From Phallus indusiatus (lineage: Eukaryota; Basidiomycota; Agaricomycetes; Phallales; Phallaceae): 64,000 nt of DNA. Numbering within the stretch: position 1 is the stretch's first letter; the number at the start of each line of letters is the position of its first letter. The DNA lies in the NCBI GenBank assembly GCA_027605045.1, contig JAQFWX010000151.1:16122-80121 (forward strand). The letters run 5' to 3'. The notes under the pieces were generated by a model. It was not told the DNA's origin, searched no databases, and worked only from the letters and a program-made list of their open reading frames with translations. Both the position numbers and the translations under genes were made by a program. Below, one piece after another: positions 22,668 to 33,288 of this stretch.

Positions 22668-24403
22668 TCAAATTAGGGTGAAGGATGCAACTACAGCCAC
22701 GAGGGCAACCATATAGCGAGGAGCTAGTAGTGACTCAACCCCGTTTGCAGGAGCTGAGGTAGTTGGGGAAGAACTGCTATTGGTCTGAGTCGCGTTGGTC
22801 TGAGTCGCGTTGGTCTGAGTTGCGTTGGCTTGAACGGCAAACTGCTGTGGCAATTTCAATGGAGCCGAGGCATTGACAACCTTTCCGTTTTGGAAGGAAT
22901 TAGGATTCATTGCCATGACAGCTTGAGAGTAGCTTGATGGAACTTCAGTACCGATCGAAGGTGTGATGGGTTCTAATACCACTTACAGAACGTTCAAAAG
23001 AGCCTGCTTCTTGGTATCATCGTTCATTCCGGCACAGTTGATATCCATTCCCCAGCCAGAGAGACTAGAATTGGATCCTACGACGCTGACAGTGTAATTC
23101 CATGCAGAAGAGATATCAGAGTCCTATCCGGGAAATTCGAGCAGTGAGAACAGTAAAATGAGAAGGAAGGTAGACATACTTGAGACATATCACTTAAAAC
23201 GGAGCTCATTGGCATGTAGGTGGAATTTGAGGTCAATTCTCCTGCGGGTTGAGGGTTGCCGACGTTTATTCCACCGAACATTCCTGCTTCACAGTGACCG
23301 GGTATACCGCAATAGAACCAAATAGGTTGAGTGTCGTTGATCACTTGGTTAACTGATGACCCGGATCAATCTCAAAAGGATTGGGGAGCAATGCATCAAC
23401 TGTGACTCACATACAGCTCCTGCGGAGCGCTGTCCCGAAGCAAAACCGTTAGCAGTTTTGTTGCAAACCTCTAGAGCGGATGATTGAGTGACTGTATGAG
23501 TCCCAGCGTCCCATTGGAAAACAACCGTGTCCCCAACACTAGCATTGGTGGCAAATGGCATGTATCTCAACACTCTGGTGATAAATGATCAAGTCAGTAA
23601 GGGAAATATTTAACAAGGCACTAAAATTTCTCATACCCGGCGGAAGGAGCGACAATAATAGTGTGCGTAGCGCCTGAACCAGTGCTAGTACCTGATACCT
23701 CTTCTGAAGGTGGGGTTGTAGCAGAGGGAGGAGGGCCGCCGAATTGGGCCGAACATTCTATGGCAGGGGCTCGATTTGTATAATGTAGAACAATTGAGGT
23801 AATACATACGCTGAACGCAGCTGTTATAACCGCTGCTGCTGCTGCCACTCCAGGATGCACTTCCTGATCCGTAAGTTGCTTGGGAAGACATAGCCGAAGA
23901 TGTTTGGGTGTACATGACAGATGATGTTTGCATAGCGTAGGACGAAGAGGTCGATGTCATGGCTTCCATCATTGTCTCGGTAGACATGCTGTCATAACAG
24001 TTAAAATACGAATATTATTGAGAGAACGATATTCTTACGAATTCCAGTTGTTTCCGTAACTGCTGTCTGAGCTTCCGTAGCTACTATCCGAGCTTCCGTA
24101 ACTACTGTCCATGCTTCCGTAGCTGCTGTCCATGCTCCCATAGCTACTGTCGGCGGACCCGTAACTACTATCATAACTGGAGCCGTAGCTGCTATCCATT
24201 CCGGAAGAGCTTTGGTACGATCCTGTTTGATAGCTGCTATATGTGTTCATCGTTGCGCTAGGAGCGTATCGGCGAACCATGGGTACTGGAAAGGCGAGTC
24301 AAAAAAAAGAAGTTCCCAGGACGATAGAGACAATGAATGCCCTACCCGCCGAAGAGACAGAGACTAAAGCAGCAGCAGAGATAAGCTGAGAAAAGTGAAC
24401 CAT
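22668..24403 (-). CDS. Secreted, GPI-anchored cupredoxin-like Ser-rich protein
   Basis: Start MVHFSQLISAAALVSVSSA is a clear signal peptide. Next comes a low-complexity region with about seven DSSYGS-like units (24050-24180), then Ser/Thr-rich linkers, then a blue-copper-type domain: HTIIVAPSAG, LRYMPFATNASVGDTVVF, WDAGTHTVTQSS and WFYCGIPGHCEAGMF, in which His, Cys, His and Met ligands of a type-1 copper site are all present. After the domain there are NATQT repeats offering N-glycosylation sites and a hydrophobic tail (APRYMVALVAVVASFTLI) that fits a GPI-anchor signal. Such proteins sit in fungal cell walls; whether this one binds copper is inferred from the ligands. Confidence 0.82.
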
Positions 24404-26103
24404 TTTGAATAATAAAGAGAGCTTTCAAAGAATGTGGAAATCTGAAATTATAATCTGATAAAAAAGTAACCCTCGCAGAGGCGTTGGAGAGAACAGAGGA
24501 CTCTGTCAAAGAGTGGAGGTACGAGTACGAAAGAGAACGAGACTAAGCTCGAAAACTGTATTTGACTGTTAGCGAAACATTTTTTCACAAAAAAAAATTT
24601 GCAGGGAACGCACCAGAAAGACAAAGAGGGAGTACGGAAAGGGGAGGAACGAAGGATAAATTTTTGTTGGCATGGGATTATATACCGAACGGCGACTGAG
24701 ATCGTTGGCATGTCAAAGGTGAGTTCGAGTTCCGAAAATAACTCGTCTCCCTTCATCAAGCGATGGAAGATTTCATCAGCCTGTATGATATTACGTATTG
24801 ATAATATCGATATTGCCAGAGGTTGCCACGGACTGCTCGGTTTATTGAACAGTTTTGGAGCAAATGAGGACACTTGGAGACCATTGGCTCCGCATCAGGT
24901 TGCCGGAGAAACGTAGATGGGGTCGCTGAGCACTACTGGCACAAAGTTGAGTACATCTACCAGGCCTCAATATGTGTAACATGGAAACGATCACTACCCG
25001 CGCTAAACGAGGATTTTTGGTGGGACAATGACACGCGTGGACTGCAGGGGTGAGCTGGAGTGTACTAATCATTAATCACCCCCCGCTTGGGCTATGCGCT
25101 GCTATGCGATGGTTTGCGATGCGATAACTCGGACTCGGTCAGCCGCCTGGGAAGGAGAAATAAAATTTGGCAACGAAAGAGCTGTTATGCTCCTGTCGGG
25201 ATGGTCTCATGAACGAGTCTTTCTGGAGTGGTAGAACAAGGGCATCCTCGTACTACGTGATATATCATTCCATGTTTGCCCTGAGGAGGTCCCCAATTTC
25301 TACACGCTCACAGAAAGATAAGCGGAGGTCGATCAACATCACTTATTTCTTCCCCGATTCGGATGAGCGAAAAGCTTTCGTCGTCGTCTTTATTGATTCT
25401 TTTTGAGTCATCAGAGAGTACTTGGGCACTGAACATAGTGATTGAACAAGCGTACATTCTCCTTTCTTCATCATTTATCATGCACCATGCATCAATCTTG
25501 ATGATCTGTCATCCCAGACCACATCGACGGGCGTTTGGTCACTGCGACCCAGCCTCGTATGACAGTCGCGCTGTTTTTGCTAGTTCACCGCAGTGGAGAA
25601 TAGATGTATCAAGTCTGGATGCTTTTTATAGATACGAACGTGGAGTGGTTTGAACTCGATGTCATGTATGTCTTCAGCCTGAGGCCAATTCAGCTCTTCT
25701 ATATGCGTTCTCTTCACTGCTGGTCGGACGAACACTTTGGGGTAAATCCATTTCTTTGTCGAGCGCAACCATTCGCATCATGATCAATTGATCGTCCACT
25801 GCTGGTACTTATCCCATGCTTTCACAGTGGCTGGCATCGTGACCGTGTTCGAGGAAACCTGCGCAGCCTTACTATGTGTATGGGTCAAGTCTCGACTATA
25901 TCGTACTTAGGAGTGGCCTGTACTGGTTAATATAGATTCTGACTTTTGTATATTGCAGTAGATTAATACAAAAAGATTTGGTTGAACAAACTCCTTGTGC
26001 CGTGGGCTCGACTCGCCACGACAGGTCGAAGAGCTCGAACTTATCGAGGCGCGTGACTGGTGACTGTGTTTAATCCTAACGTCTAAGCGGTATTCTCCTC
26101 AAG
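24404..26103. other. 1.7-kb gap with no supported gene
   Basis: Open frames of 60-140 codons overlap on both strands (for example around 24448-24916 and 25363-25768) but none shows a known motif or consistent exon structure. The stretch probably includes the promoter of the cupredoxin gene (24404-24700) and of the sulfide:quinone oxidoreductase. Confidence 0.45.
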
Positions 26104-27930
26104 ATGCTGCTGTCAAATAAGCTGAGCAACGTTAGGTTGATGAACTCGCGTTTGTCCCCACCGCTTCTGCGGCGTGTCAGTACACAAATTCCCCATAAGG
26201 CGAAGATTCTTGTGGTGGGCGGTGGTAAGCAAAGTCCGTCTTATCTTCTGCAGCCTCGCCATGATGGACTTGTCCAGGAACTGGCGGCTTGACCGTGGCC
26301 AACCAAATATACAATCGATTTAAGACAGCTGGCAAAACATTGAGCAGTGACGATATCGCGATATTCGACGCCTCATATGTAGGTTTCGACTTGGAGAGTA
26401 ACATTATGTTCGCGACTCACCGCCAAGCGAATGTTTTCTAGTATCATCATTACCAGGCAAGAAATAATTCTCAGATGACCCTTCCTGTTAGGAATCTTAC
26501 TTCCGTATACCGTTCTATTCTGTAGCCCGGGTGGACACTGATCGGTGGTGGCCTGAAAGACAAATATACTTCTGATTTACGTCGTCCTTTAGCTGATCTT
26601 GTTCCTGATCATATTCAACTGGTCCCCCACAATGTCACCAGTTTCCTCCCGAAAGAGTCCAAAGTTCAAACAGCATCCGGAGACTATGTATCCTATGATG
26701 TTCTAGTCGTCGCTGCTGGCCTTCAAATAAACTGGGACAGTATCCCTGGATTAACATCAGCTCTGGCCGATCCTAACTCCAATGTCTCATCCATTTATTC
26801 CTTCGATACCTGTGATAAAACATGGCGTGACATCGAGTCAATGCGGACTGGAAGAGCTATCTTTACGCAACCTGCAGGTGTCGTCAAATGTGCTGGAGGT
26901 GATCCTTTCCGACTATACCTTACTTCCCCTTTTTTTGACGCAAAATGTCCTAGCCCCTCAGAAAATCATGTGGCTAGCTTGGGATCATTTCCGAAAAACT
27001 GGCCGAGGTAATAACATAAAAATTGAATTTTGGACGGGAATGCCTTCTATGTTCAGGTATGTATATCATCGTCCATGGATAAATGCAGTAGCTTCACTAG
27101 ATTGTCCATCAGTGTGCCCAAGTATGCTGAAATTTTGAATACGTTACGTCTACAGCGTAACATTGAAGCCAAATTTGAACACAACTTGACTTCCATAAAT
27201 CCCGACCGTCGAATTGCGACTTTCAAGCAACCAGACGGCCAAACATTGGATACAGACTACACTTTTTTGCATGTTGTTCCGCCCATGTCCCCTCTTGGAT
27301 TTATCAAACATTCACCCATAGCTGATTCCGCTGGCTGGGTTGAAGTCGATCAGGCTACTCTGCAGCACAAAAATCCTGACTATCAGAGTATTTTCGCAAT
27401 TGGAGACTGCGCTAGTCTTCCGACCTCAAAAACTGCCGCTGCGATAACAGCTCAAGCACCTGTTGTCGCAGAAAATGTTTTTAGACTTCTGGATCAGGGA
27501 ACAATCAGTCAGGCTGCCTACGACGGATATACGAGTTGTCCAGTATGTTGTTATCTATCTCGTTCGCGGTTGAAATACCTGATACATAGCTACTATTTCC
27601 TAGCTGACCGTGTCATATGACAAGCTCTTGCTTGCAGAGTTTGCATACGGCGCAAAACCTAAGGAGACTTTTAATCAATTATTGGGTGTTGATCAAGGTA
27701 TACCACGTCGGTAAGTCGACTAATTATTGATATGAATTGAAAAGCTTGAACAATTTTTTGGGGGGGGGGTAACAGTATTTTCTTGGAGATGAAGAAGGTA
27801 AAGTTGAACAATAGCGTTGACACGAAATAGTCTGATGATTCTTCAGAACTTCTTTCCCTGGATCTACTTCAACTACATGCTGCAAGGGAAATGGTTCGGT
27901 CCTCGAGGATTTCGTCGTCCAACCTACTAA
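26104..27930 (+). CDS. Mitochondrial sulfide:quinone oxidoreductase
   Basis: FAD enzyme of the inner mitochondrial membrane that oxidises sulfide and passes electrons to ubiquinone. The N terminus (MLLSNKLSNVRL...RRVSTQ) is a basic, amphipathic import signal, followed by KILVVGGG of the FAD fold. Then come YQPGWTLIGGGLKD, YDVLVVAAGLQINWDSIPG, GVVKCAGAPQKIMW with a conserved cysteine, FLHVVPPMSPLGFIK and FAIGDCASLPTSKTAAA. The C-terminal membrane-binding part is NFFPWIYFNYMLQGKWFGP. About nine introns; one has a run of ten G close to its acceptor (27760-27769). All key segments are present, so it appears functional. Confidence 0.92.
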
Positions 27931-28161
27931 TTTCCCAAAATAATCAGAAATATCTGTTAATGTAGTAGCAAATAAACGCAATGTCCTTGTCTTCGTCTGA
28001 AGTTTTTGGTCCGACCAACGGTCAACCTCTTGTCCCGACTCCCCGTTGCCCCGTGGGAAACAGTTATAGTCACGTGTCACAGCACGACACGCGGTTCAAG
28101 TATTGCTCTGTGTGGCACACTTTCACTCAGCTTCCGCTATCTCTCATTAGATAGTGCTACA

Positions 28162-30797
28162 ATGCCGCCTCGCAGTTCGACGCAAGTGATAGAATCGGGG
28201 GAGTACTTGAACTCTAACTTTGACGCGAATACACTCACGATGCCACATCTCCTGTCGATCTTCACGTTTCATCAGGTCAAATTCCCTGTGCCTTATAACA
28301 AGTCGAAACTAGTGGAAACATTCAATGAACAAATTAAACCGCGCGCGGATCAGTTCAAACGCGATCGTTTGAAACGGGAAGGTTCCGTTGCAAGTTCTCG
28401 CGGTATAACAGATGGGTTGACAGGACAGTCGCTCAGTGATGTACGTGTGATGTTTCGGCTGGTGCTCACAGAAACGTTAAGTTGTGTATTCTTACCTTTT
28501 TATTGACAGGATGCACAACAACCTGCTGAGGATGAACCTCGTCCGCCAAGACGATCCTCTAGGAGGTTATCGAAGCCGCCTGAACCGGTGTCGCCACCAG
28601 AACCGGTACTTATTTGTTTACTTTTCTTGTCATTGAACGTCAAGTGCTCAAGTGTGTCATTCCAGCCTAAACGACGTAGGTCTTCTGCCGGACCAACATT
28701 GTCTCGTGTTCCGACGACTACTCGTCGAGTGGAGCCGTCTGAACCAGGAATTTTAGAAGAAAGTGAACCGGAGGAAGAACCTGTGAAGAAAGTTGGGAGA
28801 CCTCGCAAAAGTGTATGCTTAAAATTGTCGCCTTAGTAGCTGATTGCGGTTGCTGACCTGTGTCTTGTGTTATAAGGTCTTGTCACCTGGATTTCAAGCT
28901 CGAAAGTTGGCTCATGCAGTGCGTACTTTTTCATTCACATTTAGGGAAACTTAATCTAAATATATAACTTTAGGAAGAAATGGAAGGGTGGTCAGATAAC
29001 AATGTATTCCAATCTGGGGCAGAATCTTCTTCACCTGCGCGGCCTCCTCCAAAGACAAAAAATTCTATTGCTACCCGTCGTGCAACCCGTCGCTCCCGAA
29101 CCTCATTCTCAGCTCCTCCACAAATCCCATCGTCACCATCTGCCTTTCCGGCACCATCTGCTGCAGAGTTTGGACCCAAAATATTCTTACCACAGCGTTC
29201 TCCTGCTCCTTCTTCCAGCCCTTTATCATTTCGTGTCAAGACCGAGCCAATGTCATCTTTCGACATTCCGGAAGCTCAAGACAAAGACGAGGATGACGAG
29301 GATGAAGAAGATGACATGGTCGAACCCGATGAATATCAAGGTTTGGACATTCAGGATTCTCAAGATCTTACCGACAATATTTCACGCGCTCTTGCTGAGG
29401 GTCGCTCGATGGGGGGAGCAGCGTCTCTATCGTCATCTATTTCTATCCTGCGGCTGGCTACATATGGGTTGATAATTGTGGTTTCGATAATGGTCTACTC
29501 TTATAAAACAAAATCGGCCACTATTGGATATTGCGATTCTGATAAAGACACCAATGATATTGTTGAATTGCGCAAAGCATCTTTGAACGCTTCAGAGGAC
29601 TGTTTGCGTCGCTTGGCGGATGTTTCGGAGAACCAGGATAACTCTACTTGCGACCCTCCGCCTTTGTTTAGATTTTTGGAGCCCTTGTCCTGTACCCCAT
29701 GTCCCTCGCATGCATCATGTACACCCACCACCGTCACATGTCATCAGTCCTTCATTGCCCATTCTCACCCTGTGGCTCAATTCCCTATATTAACTTCATT
29801 GCTGAATGGCCTGCCTGGGTTTGGTCCTGTTGCGTTTCCTCCCAAATGCGTAGAGGATGAAGCAAGAAAGCGTAGGATCGGTTCAATAGGTGCTATGTTG
29901 CGTCATCGGCTGGCTCTTTTGCGGGGTGAAAAATTGTGTTCTGGCAAAGGGACATCGTCTATCAAGAATATGCATGACGCTGTGAAATGGGGCACGACGG
30001 TCGACTTGATTCACGATGATTTATTAAGACAGTTGAAGAATGCCCCCGTAAGTTCTTGTTCCCTGGTCTTATTACTCAAACGTTTCAACGTGTTCTATTA
30101 GAAGCGTCAAGGCAAGATGGATGAATTTGATAAAATTTTCAAAGAGGCTATATCAAGCCTCGAGCAGTACCATGAGGTAACGGTGTACACCGATCCGGAG
30201 ACGTGAGTTCATCTAAAACCGTTTTGTGTGATAAGCCGTGTTATCTGACAAATATCTTTTTTTCATCAGACAAACGCAATACATTGCTTCCAATTCTTTA
30301 GAATTGAGTCTCTGGTGCGAAATCAAATTATCGGCAAAGAAGAAGTGGGACGAATGGAAAGGCTACGTATTCGGTAAGTTTAGGCAAAGCTCATTTTGAC
30401 GTGTCTTCTAATTTGAGCGTTTACGGAAGGATCATTTATTATCTTCGCTGTCACGGTCTTTATCCGGAGAAAACACATATCCGACAAGGCAGACGCAACT
30501 CGCGTCGCGGAATTGGTCCAAATCGCTTTGGATACACTAAGAAATCAAGAGATGGCTCATCACGTTGACCCCGTGACAGCACCGCATTCACACCTCTCGT
30601 CCGTTCACCTACGTGATTTGATATTGCAAGACGAACATTCCATCCCGGCGAGGAGAAGGCTGTGGGATAAAGTTGAAAAGATTGTGGAAGGGAATGCAAA
30701 CGTGCGTGCCATAATAGGTGAATTGGAAGGAGGGGATGTGGGCCGTCTTTGGCAATGGGTCGGAAATACGGCTATTAGTAGCGCTCGATCGCCGTGA
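28162..30797 (+). CDS. SRC1: Src1/Heh1-type inner nuclear membrane protein (HeH-LEM, MSC domain)
   Basis: LEM-family protein that anchors chromatin at the nuclear envelope and aids nuclear pore quality control. Start MPPRSSTQVIESGEYLN leads into the helix-extension-helix motif (MPHLLSIFTFHQVKFPVPY...KLVETFNEQ). The nucleoplasmic part is basic and Ser/Pro-rich (RRSSRRLSKPPEP, KVGRPRKS) with an acidic run. The first membrane segment is TYGLIIVVSIMVYSY; the lumenal part has SCTPCPSHASC; a second hydrophobic segment is FIIFAVTVFIRRK. The C-terminal MSC domain ends RLWQWVGNTAISSARSP. Several introns of about 50-60 bp. Domain order and length (about 700 residues) fit the family. Confidence 0.88.
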
Positions 30798-30943
30798 AGG
30801 AGGGACGCTTATTTATGTATAATAGCTTGTACTTAGATAGAGTAATGAAGTTGTATGTGAAATAAATAATTACTTGAATATACGTACGCACTACATGTAT
30901 ATACGACCTCTCCTCACCCTCGGCAGTCGGTATAATTTATAAT

Positions 30944-32832
30944 TTATGTGTATTGGGAACCCCATGACACCATGGGTAATGAAGAAACAATTTTCTGAGC
31001 CAGTGCGCGTTTCATAAACTGTTCCTCAGCCAAGGCACGTGTTGTCTGCGCATGCATGTACACGTCAAATAAGCGGAAACAGACTTGATAGGAAAACAAA
31101 AGCTTACTTTTAAGAACTTTTCTAGATCTAATTTGCCCGCGTTGAGAGCCCTGTGCAGATGATAGATAGAATCTTCGATAGCGTTATCTTCGGCGACCAA
31201 GTCAATTAGCCTGGAGAATAGAGATGCGTGGAGCCAATTCAGGATCGGAAAATAAAATAACAATATAACAAAGTAACGCACTGGTTATAAACAATGGAGT
31301 TGGAACAAATTAATTCATCTACTTCGGGGTCCCCCTTCCTGCGTAGATCTTGAAGGTTCGATTCAGCGGTAAATATAGTGTTCTGATAACGGTCGGCAAC
31401 GGTTTGACAAACATCCCTGACGGCCTGAAGGCGTCCCATTTCGTCGTGAATGGCAGCTTGACCGGCTAGAAGATCGGACTGAGCTGTGCGAAGGCGCTGT
31501 AGATCTGTGTTAAGGGAACTTTCTAGTGTAGAGTATTCTGAGTCGATTTTGATGAGTACATTATTGTATAATTTGAGAATTTCAGGGTTGGGAGGACGAG
31601 GGGGCGGCGCTTGGGATAAAGGTAAAGGTACAGGAGCGTCTTCAAGATCCTCCTCCAAGTAGTTTCGAACGCGAGTCGGATGTGATGGAGCGGGAGGGCC
31701 AGAGGGAGGGAGAGAATAGGAAGAAACGGGTGGCCTATGAGGGTGCTGCCAAGGTTGTGGCTGTGATTGTGGCTGAGGAGGATAATATGGTTGAGGACCC
31801 TGAAGCGGCGATGGGCGTGGGGGTGCTGTGGTGGAATATCGGAGAGATGGTATGGGCTGATGCAAGGGGGTGGAAGGCTGTGTATGGGGTTGCTGGGGTA
31901 GCTGGGGAGGTCGCGGCGGGGGATGCGGGGAAGAGGTGGACGGGGGAGCAAAGTAAGGGACGGGAGTTGTATACATGGGTGGATCCTGTACAGTAGCGGG
32001 ATGAGTATGAGTAGACTGGAATTGGGAATTTGAGTAAATCGTGGAACAGGTTGTATGAAGGCAGAGATACTTACGGTAGCTCTGTAATGGCGATGTTCGT
32101 TGGGATTGGCATCGGGATGAGGTGGGATAAATGGCTTTGGAGACTGTGTGCGGGGACGAGTATGGAGCGGAGGAAGAGGAGGAGGAGGGGAAGAGGAGCC
32201 GTGTGATGGTATGGGTCGAGGAGGAGGTGGCGGCGGGGGAGAGCTGGTTGTTGATGCGGGTTTGGCGTAGACCGGGGGCTGAGAGGAAAAGGCGTCGACA
32301 AGGACGTCTACGAGTGCGCTGAGATGGCAGCCCTGGTCGAGTCAGTCAGTCAGTCAGCCAGTCAGTCAATTAGTATTCAAGGCAGACAAAACATACCTCG
32401 CTCTTCGACTGCCAGTGCTGGGTGTACGGAAAGTTGCATCGACCGCTGATGTCGACAAACTTGCTGGCTCTGACCAGCATGTCGCTGGTGGGGACGACAT
32501 ACACAATCGGGGGTTCAGATGGATATGTGTGCGGGAGCCAGATGGAGACGGGGATGTTGTACGTCGAGCCACGGAACACGATGGGGAGCAGACCATGCAC
32601 ACACAGCATCAGCTGCGATCGGCCATCGTCGAAGACTAAAATTGCAGTGAGCTCGACGCTAATCTATGGTGCATTCGCTGTGCTTACTGTAGACGTCCGT
32701 CTTCGGGCGGAGAGTCGAGTGTGCTGTCAGCACGGCGTCGACATGACTGTACACAATGTCCTGGTTCGCGTACGGCGCAATGTTCTGGCGCAGCCACCGT
32801 CGGGTCAATGTCCGGTGGTCGCTGGCACTCAT
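30944..32832 (-). CDS. VPS23: ESCRT-I subunit Vps23/TSG101
   Basis: Recognises ubiquitinated cargo and starts the ESCRT pathway of multivesicular endosome sorting. Start MSASDHRTLTRRWLRQNIAPY. The UEV domain continues with MLCVHGLLPIVFRGSTYNIP, VSIWLPHTYPSEPP and YTQHWQSKSE; it lacks the E2 catalytic cysteine as usual. A long proline-rich linker follows (PPPPPPRP, PQPQSQPQPWQHP). Then a coiled coil (LESSLNTDLQRLRTAQSDL) and the steadiness box (DNAIEDSIYHLHRALNAGKL...FMKRALAQKI). Stop at 30944. An intron between the UEV part and the linker holds a GTCA tetranucleotide microsatellite. About 510 residues. Confidence 0.92.
32341..32368. repeat. (GTCA)n microsatellite in a VPS23 intron
   Basis: Seven near-perfect GTCA units (one GCCA variant) within the minus-strand intron that follows the UEV-domain exons. 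Confidence 0.8.
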
Positions 32833-33288
32833 GGAATCGGCTGATGATCGATGTCTCGCGATGATGAGCTCTCGTCGGTGTTGTGTATGACAGCGCACGC
32901 TCCGTGCTGCCTCGGCACTGCACGCTCCAAGCACGCTTGCATCTTGACTCCGTGTCTTATCTAATTGCGGTGCAACGCGGTTCCAGGGGTCCCCCACACA
33001 CCTCCTCATATATTATCTCCATTGTTTCGACCAAAAAAATTTTTTCCTCCAACCCCTCCTCCTTCCTCCTTCCTCCTTTTTTTGTTCCTTTCCCCCTCAT
33101 TATAGAGTGCATATCCCTCTGTCTTGCTGTTGGAAATTTGTTGTGATAGACATTAATAGATCTTTATCAACCGACATATATACATACACACATATATTTA
33201 GGTGCGCTGGTTGTCGTCTACTGCGTCAACTAACCCATTAACGAATACCTCTAGACCTCTTAGCATTCCTATTTCGAAACACCAAAAA
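32833..33288. promoter_or_regulatory. Shared divergent promoter of VPS23 and eEF3
   Basis: 456 bp between the two start codons. The eEF3-proximal half has a long pyrimidine-rich tract (about 33035-33105, CCTCCTTCCTCC-like) and an AT-rich stretch near 33165-33200, both usual for highly expressed fungal genes. An intron in the eEF3 5' UTR is possible but cannot be proven. Confidence 0.45.

Noticed and set aside
24050..24180. Regular repeats resembling a CRISPR array
   Set aside because: The repeats are translated in frame as DSSYGS units in a eukaryotic secreted protein and have no unique spacers.
24448..24916. Overlapping open frames on both strands (up to 141 codons)
   Set aside because: No motif, no plausible exon partners, and they overlap the probable cupredoxin promoter.
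25363..25768. Open frames on both strands near the middle of the 24.4-26.1 kb gap
   Set aside because: Not recognised and mutually overlapping; no splice structure supports either.
21595..27930. O-methyltransferase, cupredoxin and sulfide:quinone oxidoreductase as a metabolic gene cluster
   Set aside because: No polyketide, peptide or terpene backbone enzyme and no transporter; genes are on different strands with a large gap.
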